The notes under the pieces are model-generated. The model saw only the letters and a list, made by a program, of their open reading frames with translations. It searched no databases and was not told the DNA's origin. Source: JBGSWE01 sp049292975 (lineage in GTDB: Bacteria; Patescibacteriota; Saccharimonadia; Saccharimonadales; JACDBH01). Taken from it: a stretch of 26,602 bases of DNA. This document shows, piece after piece, positions 21,128 to 26,602 of this stretch (position 1 is its first letter; each line of letters opens with the position of its first letter). A program made the position numbers and the translations under genes. The stretch lies in NCBI GenBank assembly GCA_049292975.1, contig JBATRZ010000056.1, forward strand, positions 1-26,602, given 5' to 3'.

Positions 21128-22327
21128 TTATTCGATAGCCGCGACTTTGGTGGCGCAAATCAGGCAATCGGTCTCTTTTTGGTCTTCCTTCAAGAAACGG
21201 TCGGTGGCCTTCCACCAAGGTTCGATATCGCGGTAGCCTATCCAGTCGGCAAAGCGGCGGAACATCCAGCCAATGCGGCCGTAGAGGTGCAGCGGGCCCC
21301 AGACGACAATTGCCCACTTGGGGCCTGCCGGTGTGACATAGACTGGTTTGCGCGGTTTGTAGGCGTAGGGGCGCTTACCTTCTGCGTGGCGCTTGAGGTT
21401 CTCGCTTACAAAGATAGCGTCATACAGCGCCGTCTGCGCCATACCGGTATACGGCGTGTCGGCATTATCACCTATTACAAAGATGCCCGGCCAGGCCTGC
21501 AGCAACTGGTCTACCTGTACCCTGCCGTTTTGAGCAAGCTGGAAGTGATTCTCTTTATAGAAATGATTGTTGGCTACGCCGGCGGTCCAGATGACGGTGT
21601 GGGAACGGATTGGTTTGCCATCCAGCAGCAAGCTGTCGGCCGTCTCGGCCTGGACGGGTTTGCCGAAATAAATGCGGACTCCAAGACTGCGCAGGCGCTT
21701 GGCCAGGGATTTACTGACGCTGGCTGGCATACGCGGCATAAGGCGCGGCGCGGCTTCTACCAGATCTATGTGCAGCTTGGGCTTGCCCTTGATACCGTGT
21801 TGCTTCATCAAATCACGTAAGTAACCGGGCAAGGCACCGGCCAGTTCAATGCCGGTCGGGCCGCCGCCAATAATGATGTAATGATGGTCTGGGTGATGAC
21901 TCTCGGCAAGCTGCTTGTGCAGGTGGGCCTTGAACCTCTCGGCGTCATGCAGGGATTTAATACCATAAGAAAATTCTGGCAGGCCGGGGATGCCAAAGTA
22001 ATTCGTTATGTTGCCGAGGGCTAGAATGAGGATGTCATACTCTACTTTGGCACCGCTGGCTAGCTTTAGGATACGTTCTTTGCGGTCTAGTTTGACAGCA
22101 GTGTCTATGAGAATATCGATGCGCTTATCCGCAAAGACTTCGCCGAGAGGAATAGAAGACATGACTCTGCTGCCACCTGTCGCGGTGTGGTACAACATCG
22201 GGTGATATTCGAAAAAGGGTTTATTCGCGACAAGAGTTACGCGGTAATCCGCCTGACCAGCCAGCTCTATGGCCGACTTAACCCCGCCGAAGCCGCCGCC
22301 CACTATTACGACATGTTGCTTTTTCAT
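21128..22327 (-). CDS. ndh: Type II NADH:quinone oxidoreductase (NDH-2)
   Basis: A 399-residue flavoprotein from the ATG at 22327, which has AGGA four bases before it; ATG 22339 is an alternative. It oxidises NADH and reduces membrane quinone without pumping protons. The N-terminal FAD site is VIVGGGFGG (10-15), the NADH site is IIIGGGPTGIELAG (154-159), and a third conserved stretch reads GIFVIGDNADTPYTGMAQTA. The C-terminal region has amphipathic aromatic and basic segments (LYGRIGWMFRRFADWIGY) suited to membrane attachment. It sits near the bo3-oxidase genes, consistent with a short respiratory chain that lacks complex I in this window. Confidence 0.92.
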   Translation of the reverse strand: MKKQHVVIVGGGFGGVKSAIELAGQADYRVTLVANKPFFEYHPMLYHTATGGSRVMSSIPLGEVFADKRIDILIDTAVKLDRKERILKLASGAKVEYDILILALGNITNYFGIPGLPEFSYGIKSLHDAERFKAHLHKQLAESHHPDHHYIIIGGGPTGIELAGALPGYLRDLMKQHGIKGKPKLHIDLVEAAPRLMPRMPASVSKSLAKRLRSLGVRIYFGKPVQAETADSLLLDGKPIRSHTVIWTAGVANNHFYKENHFQLAQNGRVQVDQLLQAWPGIFVIGDNADTPYTGMAQTALYDAIFVSENLKRHAEGKRPYAYKPRKPVYVTPAGPKWAIVVWGPLHLYGRIGWMFRRFADWIGYRDIEPWWKATDRFLKEDQKETDCLICATKVAAIE

Positions 22328-22358
22328 TTGTTCCTGCATGCGTATCCCGCACCGGCTT

Positions 22359-22386
22359 CCTAAATCCGGCAAAGCCGGAATTTAGG
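22359..22386 (-). repeat. Hairpin in the leader of the NADH dehydrogenase gene
   Basis: CCTAAATCCGGC, AAA loop, GCCGGAATTTAGG: arms complementary over 12 pairs with one extra base. It lies about 30 bases upstream of the start codon within the proposed 200-base leader. It has no T-run on either side. Confidence 0.55.
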
Positions 22387-22420
22387 CGTGCCTCTTGGCT
22401 ATTTCGATATAAAGCCCTTG

Positions 22421-22502
22421 CGGTACGCAGTCGCCGTACGTAGATACGGTTCTTTGCGTTCCGCGGACTTCCAGCGTAACTAGCCCTGGGCGTGGAATCC
22501 GC
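22421..22502. repeat. Further GC-rich palindromic segment upstream of the NADH dehydrogenase gene
   Basis: GCGGACTTCCAGCG and CGTGGAATCCGC (ending 22502) form an imperfect stem, and GTACG/CGTAC pairs lie around 22423-22440. Words CGGTACGC, TACGCAGT, GTTCCGCGG and TGGAATCCGC are shared, in one orientation or the other, with the palindromes in the atpB-atpE and atpF-atpH gaps. Confidence 0.45.
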
Positions 22503-22535
22503 TTAGTAATTCTTAATGTTTAACCTACAAAGACG

Positions 22536-22541
22536 ATTATA
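22536..22541 (-). promoter_or_regulatory. -10 element upstream of the NADH dehydrogenase gene
   Basis: Minus-strand TATAAT about 210 bases upstream of the ATG at 22327. If used, the transcript would have a long structured leader (22328-22529) containing the two palindromes. The -35 region is weak. Confidence 0.35.
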
Positions 22542-22610
22542 CAAGATTCCCCGCGAATAGCATAAGCTTATTGCAAGGAAGCCGCTAAACAGCTAAGCTT
22601 AAAGTAATAC

Positions 22611-24266
22611 ATGCAAAATTTTACCGAGCTTTTGACGGCCGCTGGCTTTAAAGGTGATGTAGATACGTCTGCAGAAGCTAAAGAATTTTATAGTCACGAT
22701 GCTTCGTTGTTCGAGGTAAGGCCGGAGCTGGTCGTAAGCCCCAAGGATACGGCCGATGTGCAGAAGTTGGTTAAATCGGTTATCAAGGGCCGCAAGGACG
22801 ATCCTCGCTTGAGTATTACGGCGCGCGCAGCGGGCACAGATATGTCCGGCGGGGCTATCAACGAATCAATCATTGCAGATTTCACGAAGTACTTTGACAA
22901 GGTGATTAGCATGTCCCCAGACTCGGCGCATAGCCAGCCCGGCGTGTACTACCGCGACTTTGAGAGGCTAAGTCTTAAACATGGCGCTCTGCTGCCGCCC
23001 TACCCGGCCTCACGCGATATGTGTACTATCGGCGGCATGGTCAATAATAACTCTGGCGGCGAAAAATCGCTGCAGTACGGCAAAACCGATAAGTTCGTGA
23101 CAGAGCTTCAGGTAGTGCTGGCTGACGGTAACGAATACACCATCAAACCCCTCACCAAAAACGAGCTGGATGCCAAGATGGAACTCAAAACCTTTGAAGG
23201 CAAGCTGTACAGCGAGACATACAAACTTTGCGAAAACAATTATGAGCTGCTGCAGGCGGCCCGCCCGAAAGTTTCGAAGGATTCCACCGGTTACCATTTA
23301 TGGGATATCTGGAACCGCGAAACCGGCATTTTTGACCTGACAAAATTATTTGTGGGTGCCCAGGGTACATTGGGCCTGACTACGGAAATGAAGTTCCGTT
23401 TGGTGCCGGCGCCTAAGCACTCCGGCACGCTGGTTATCTTCCTGCGTGACCTTAAGCAACTGGGCAGCATGATAAACAAAGTTCTAACCCACAAACCGGC
23501 AACCTTTGAAGGCTTTGATAACTACACGCTGATGCTAAGCTTTAAGCTGTTTTTCTCGTTTCATAAGCTCATCGGCTGGAAGGAGACCATCAAGCTGGCG
23601 ATCTTGTTGATTCCAAACGCGCTGATGCTTATGCGCGGCATACCCAAAATGGTATTGCTGGTTGAATTTAACGGCGACACGCCCGAAGAAGTAGCAGCAA
23701 AAGTGCACGCCATGCGCCAGGACCTCAGCGAGTACAAACACGACTCACTGTTTGAAGAAGACGAGAATGAAGCCAAGGCGCGCAAGTTCTGGATCATGCG
23801 CCGCGCGAGCTTTAAGCTGCTGCGCGACAAAGTAAAAGACAAGCATACGGCACCATACATTGACGATTTGGTCGTAAATCCCGAGCATCTGCCCGTCTTC
23901 TTGCCTATGCTCCGCAAGATCCTGAAAAAGTATAATCTACTGGCAACCATAGCCGGCCATATGGGCGACGGCAACTTCCATATCATCCCGCTTATGAAAC
24001 TAGAGGATGAGACGGAGCGCGCCAAACTCGAGCCTTCGATGAAAGAGGTCAATAACCTTATCCTAAAGTTTGGCGGCAGCTTAAGCGGCGAACATAACGA
24101 CGGTTTGGTACGCGGTCCTTGGCTGGAAGAAATGTACGGCAAGAAGGTTGTTGATTTGTTCCGTGACATTAAGAAACTGTATGACCCCGAGAATATCTTT
24201 AATCCGCACAAGAAAGCCGACGCAACCTGGGATTACAGTTTTAGCCATGTGCGCGATCATTTTTGA
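22611..24266 (+). CDS. FAD-linked oxidase, D-lactate dehydrogenase-like
   Basis: A 551-residue flavoenzyme of the GlcD/Dld type. The FAD-binding domain shows PELVVSPKDTADVQKLV, ARAAGTDMSGGA (71-82) and CTIGGMVNNNSGGEKS (138-153). The FAD-oxidase C-terminal domain shows IAGHMGDGNFHI and LSGEHNDGLVRG, then YDPENIFNPHK. Members oxidise D-lactate, glycolate or related 2-hydroxyacids and pass electrons to quinone. The GEHxDGLVRG form favours D-lactate, but substrate cannot be fixed by sequence. No Fe-S extension is present. It is divergent from NDH-2, so both quinone reductases lie side by side. A weak -10-like element is placed just before the ATG. Confidence 0.85.
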   Translation: MQNFTELLTAAGFKGDVDTSAEAKEFYSHDASLFEVRPELVVSPKDTADVQKLVKSVIKGRKDDPRLSITARAAGTDMSGGAINESIIADFTKYFDKVISMSPDSAHSQPGVYYRDFERLSLKHGALLPPYPASRDMCTIGGMVNNNSGGEKSLQYGKTDKFVTELQVVLADGNEYTIKPLTKNELDAKMELKTFEGKLYSETYKLCENNYELLQAARPKVSKDSTGYHLWDIWNRETGIFDLTKLFVGAQGTLGLTTEMKFRLVPAPKHSGTLVIFLRDLKQLGSMINKVLTHKPATFEGFDNYTLMLSFKLFFSFHKLIGWKETIKLAILLIPNALMLMRGIPKMVLLVEFNGDTPEEVAAKVHAMRQDLSEYKHDSLFEEDENEAKARKFWIMRRASFKLLRDKVKDKHTAPYIDDLVVNPEHLPVFLPMLRKILKKYNLLATIAGHMGDGNFHIIPLMKLEDETERAKLEPSMKEVNNLILKFGGSLSGEHNDGLVRGPWLEEMYGKKVVDLFRDIKKLYDPENIFNPHKKADATWDYSFSHVRDHF

Positions 24267-24270
24267 GAGC

Positions 24271-24356
24271 GGTAATTTGCCCTAAGCCGAGGACATTTCT
24301 TCACCGTATGTAAAATACGCCTCCGAAATGGAAGCCACGTCTTAGAACAAATTACC
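24271..24356. repeat. 86-base imperfect palindrome between convergent genes
   Basis: Nested complementary pairs: GGTAATTTG 24271-24279 with CAAATTACC 24348-24356; CTAAG 24282-24286 with CTTAG 24341-24345; CATTTC 24294-24299 with GAAATG 24325-24330; CGTAT 24305-24309 with ATACG 24315-24319 around a five-base tip. The fold is possible on either strand. There is no T-run. Confidence 0.7.
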
Positions 24357-24420
24357 CTTGGCTCAAAAACGCCGCTCGTCACTGGTATATCAGCGTAGAC
24401 GCAAAAATCTAAACAAAAAG

Positions 24421-24678
24421 CTATTCTTTGGTGGACTGCAGGGCGAGTTTGCGGCTGGCTGCTATGTTTAGAGCGCTGACAGCTGCAAAAAAGATGATGC
24501 CGCTCAGGCAGGTGCGCAAAACGCTGGCATTGTTCAGTAGAATTAACGAGACGCCGGAAATAAGCGTGCCGGCGGCCAGGCCGTAGCTTGCCTGCATTTT
24601 GCCTTTGCCCGGGCGGAAGTAGTTTATACTGGCAAATGCCAAACTGCTGATGGCTAGGACGACATGTAATATAATCAT
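24421..24678 (-). CDS. Small three-helix membrane protein (85 aa)
   Basis: Not recognised as a named family. Three membrane helices are separated by short loops, with a basic FRPGKGKMQ loop after the first helix. The ATG at 24678 is chosen because a strong promoter (24685-24712) ends six bases upstream; an upstream ATG at 24705 would overlap that promoter and the end of cyoE. The gene follows the cyo cluster and may be a small accessory factor of the oxidase or of haem handling, but this is inference from position only. Confidence 0.6.
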   Translation of the reverse strand: MIILHVVLAISSLAFASINYFRPGKGKMQASYGLAAGTLISGVSLILLNNASVLRTCLSGIIFFAAVSALNIAASRKLALQSTKE

Positions 24679-24684
24679 AAGCTC

Positions 24685-24712
24685 ATTGTACCTTATGGCA
24701 GCCATGCGTCAA
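24685..24712 (-). promoter_or_regulatory. Promoter with leaderless start, inside the cyoE 3' end
   Basis: On the minus strand TTGACG (24707-24712), a 16-base spacer and TACAAT (24685-24690), six bases before the ATG at 24678. It overlaps the cyoE stop codon (24693-24695), so the downstream gene can be expressed independently of the cyo operon. Confidence 0.6.
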
Positions 24713-25550
24713 CCGAAATCATCAAGCTGAACAGGGGCAGGATAATGAGCGAATAGCCAAACATCTTGCGTCCCCATTTGGCTGGCGGTATCTGCTGGTA
24801 GCGTTCGAGTGCCTTATATAGCCAGAGCATACCGGTACCAACCAGAATGAGCATTAGCGTCAGGCTGACATTGCCTAATACAGACAAACCAGCAATTGAT
24901 ATGATATAAAGCAGGATGTAAACCATAACCCGTTTCTGGGTGCGTACTTTGCCGATACGCAGCGGCAGCACTGATACGCTGGCCTCTCTGTATTCCTCTG
25001 ACCTGAATAGTGTTATGGCCAGAAAATGCGCTACCTGCCATGTAACCATAACCAAAAACAGGCACCAGGCGGCAGTGTTGAGTTGTCCGGCGGCAGCCGT
25101 GTAACCCGCCAGTACCGAGGCTGCACCCGGCAAGGTGCCTATTTCGGTAGCGTAATTCGTTTTACGCTTTGCCCAGCCGTAGGTGTACACATACAGTAAC
25201 ACGGCTGCTGCGCCAATGACCGCGGTCAGCGTGTTGGTAAATATTAGCAAAGTGATAAGGCCGGTAATGCCCGTAGCCCAGGCATACCGCCGGGCGGCTA
25301 ATGGGGTAATGCGGCCGGTGACAAGCGGGCGGTTCTTGGTGCGCGTCATTTTCTTATCCAGCTCAATATCCATGATGTTATTGAGCACGCAGCCGCAGGC
25401 GACCAGCAGAGTTGTGCCCATGACAGTTGCTGCCAGAGTTTTAGCGCCAACTTCACCGCGCGACGCGAACAAAAAACCGGCCGCCGCCGTCATAACATTA
25501 GCCCGGATTATGCCTGGCTTGGATAATGCCGCGTAGTCTTTGATCCTCAA
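24693..25550 (-). CDS. cyoE: Protoheme IX farnesyltransferase (heme O synthase)
   Basis: A 285-residue UbiA-family membrane enzyme that adds a farnesyl group to haem b to make haem O for the bo3 oxidase. The substrate-binding motif N-x-x-x-D-x-x-x-D is seen as LNNIMDIELDKKM (D61, D65), followed by the conserved TKNRPLVTGR. Several membrane helices follow. The start is a TTG at 25550, three bases after the cyoD stop; no better start lies nearby. Order and strand match a cyoBCDE operon. Confidence 0.93.
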   Translation of the reverse strand: MRIKDYAALSKPGIIRANVMTAAAGFLFASRGEVGAKTLAATVMGTTLLVACGCVLNNIMDIELDKKMTRTKNRPLVTGRITPLAARRYAWATGITGLITLLIFTNTLTAVIGAAAVLLYVYTYGWAKRKTNYATEIGTLPGAASVLAGYTAAAGQLNTAAWCLFLVMVTWQVAHFLAITLFRSEEYREASVSVLPLRIGKVRTQKRVMVYILLYIISIAGLSVLGNVSLTLMLILVGTGMLWLYKALERYQQIPPAKWGRKMFGYSLIILPLFSLMISVDAWLP

Positions 25551-25553
25551 GGG

Positions 25554-25913
25554 CTATATTCCACCCTCGTCGTATTTATCAAGCAGCTTGGTCTCGGCAT
25601 CTTTAGGGTGCATGTTATAATCCAGGTTTTGCATAACCCAAAGGGTACCGAGTACAAGTATTATCACCATAAGCGCCATGAAGCCGAAAGCGCCCAGCTG
25701 CCATCTTGGCCCCTTCTCTGCGCCCAGATGCAAGAAGAAATAGAGCTGGACGAATAGCTGCGCCAACGCCAGAATGATTATTGCAGCCACAGCCAAGCTA
25801 CTCAGCAGCCCGCGGGTAACGATGAAATAAGCGGCCAGAGTCAGATTAATAGACAAAAAGAAACCGCTGATGTACTGGGTGTAGGTTGGTTTGCCGGCAG
25901 GATGTTGTGTCAT
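25554..25913 (-). CDS. cyoD: Cytochrome o ubiquinol oxidase subunit IV
   Basis: A 119-residue protein with three membrane helices. The middle helix carries AQLFVQLYFFLHLG, and the third ends in LGTLWVMQNLDYNM, both typical of CyoD, which aids assembly of the CuB site in subunit I. Its ATG overlaps the cyoC stop (ATGA), implying translational coupling. The C-terminal acidic tail is slightly longer than in the enterobacterial protein. Confidence 0.93.
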   Translation of the reverse strand: MTQHPAGKPTYTQYISGFFLSINLTLAAYFIVTRGLLSSLAVAAIIILALAQLFVQLYFFLHLGAEKGPRWQLGAFGFMALMVIILVLGTLWVMQNLDYNMHPKDAETKLLDKYDEGGI

Positions 25914-26521
25914 TTTATGGCTCCCAGTAGGTACACAAAGGTAAAGATAAATATCCAGACGATATCAAGGAAATGCCAGAACATACTAAATAGGCCCAGG
26001 CGGCGGGTTACGCCTGGCGCTAAACCATTGCGTTTTATCTGAACAGCCATAACAACCGACCAGATCAGACCGATAGCTATGTGCAGGCCATGGGTGCCAA
26101 CAAGCGTAAAGAAAGCGCTTAGGAACGCCGAGCGCCGCCAGCTAAAGCCCTCCGCTACCAAATGGTTAAATTCATACAGCTCCATGCCAAGGAACGCAGC
26201 GCCGAGTAGCAATGTAAGTATAACCAGACGGAAGGCACGCTGCTGATTACCTTCATGCGCCGCCATCATGGCCAGGCCGATAGTGAAGCTGCTGGTGAGC
26301 AGCAGCATGGTTTCTGCTAGTACAAACGTCATATCGAATATGTCACGCCCGGCCGGCCCGCCAAAAGTTCGAGACCGTAATACGGCGTAGGTGGCGAAGA
26401 GCGTCGCGAATACCATCAGATCAGTCATCAGATACACCCAGAAACCGTACTGGCTGGCAGTGTCGCGGCGCGCGTGCGCGGCGGTAAGGTTTTGGTGGGG
26501 TACGGTCTTAGTCCCGCTCAT
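25910..26521 (-). CDS. cyoC: Cytochrome o ubiquinol oxidase subunit III
   Basis: A 203-residue membrane protein with five helices of the haem-copper oxidase subunit III family. It shows YGFWVYLMTDLMVFATLFA near the N-terminus, GMELYEFNHLVAEG, the GTHGLHIAIGL helix and a C-terminal WHFLDIVWIFIFTFVYL; the E in the second helix pair and the HGLH motif are family hallmarks. Subunit III has no redox centre and stabilises subunit I. Its ATG overlaps the stop of the upstream gene (ATGA). Confidence 0.95.
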   Translation of the reverse strand: MSGTKTVPHQNLTAAHARRDTASQYGFWVYLMTDLMVFATLFATYAVLRSRTFGGPAGRDIFDMTFVLAETMLLLTSSFTIGLAMMAAHEGNQQRAFRLVILTLLLGAAFLGMELYEFNHLVAEGFSWRRSAFLSAFFTLVGTHGLHIAIGLIWSVVMAVQIKRNGLAPGVTRRLGLFSMFWHFLDIVWIFIFTFVYLLGAIK

Positions 26522-26602
26522 TCTGCATACCCTGGCTTCAGTAAATTATCTTCCAATGCCAGCTCCCCGGCAGTTATGACTCTTGCTGTATTATCATCTG
26601 AA
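26518..26602 (-). CDS. cyoB: C-terminal end of probable oxidase subunit I (partial)
   Basis: The minus-strand frame is open from the window edge to a TGA at 26518-26520 that overlaps the cyoC ATG. The 27 residues (ending LLKPGYAE) are too few for a motif, but they fit the charged tail of CyoB, and the gene order places cyoB here. Identification rests mostly on context. Confidence 0.6.
   Translation of the reverse strand, partial: SDDNTARVITAGELALEDNLLKPGYAE

Overview
The window looks like chromosome of an environmental Patescibacteria (CPR) member, most likely a Saccharibacteria (TM7) lineage with an aerobic electron-transport chain. This is inferred from gene content and recollection of these genomes, not from a search. 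Supporting signs are a four-helix-bundle (S23/IVP) gene inside the ATP synthase operon, a PafA/Dop-family protein, several acidic orphan proteins, many promoters placed so that transcripts would be leaderless, and TGA used as a normal stop codon.

Layout. (1) Bases 1-328 hold the 3' end of an uncharacterised gene. (2) Bases 397-8565 hold an F1Fo-ATP synthase operon in the order atpI/Z-atpB-atpE-atpF-atpH-atpA-atpG-orphan-atpD-four-helix-bundle-atpC. (3) Bases 8642-12084 hold a small acidic orphan, a possible carbonic-anhydrase-like protein, an aquaporin with an odd pore motif and a basic tail, a small membrane protein and a hemolysin III/TrhA-like protein. (4) Bases 12167-15493 (minus) encode a UvrD-type helicase with a C-terminal nuclease. 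(5) Bases 15574-19718 hold two unrecognised acidic proteins around a PafA/Dop-family protein. (6) queA starts at 19910. (7) Bases 21128-26602 encode respiratory enzymes: type II NADH dehydrogenase, a D-lactate-dehydrogenase-like flavoprotein, and cyoE-cyoD-cyoC plus the end of a probable cyoB. NADH (and perhaps lactate) would reduce quinone, the bo3-type oxidase would reduce oxygen and pump protons, and ATP synthase would use the gradient.

The most unusual signal is between the atp genes. Most gaps from atpB to atpC contain either seven-nucleotide periodic repeats in inverted arrangement or GC-rich imperfect palindromes. The gaps from atpF to atpC are also kept open by short reading frames that begin at, or a few bases after, the stop of one gene and end at or just past the start of the next. 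The four-helix-bundle gene lies between inverted heptad arrays, like a free-standing 23S rRNA intervening sequence. I infer a family of RNA-hairpin insertions tolerated only when they preserve a translational relay.
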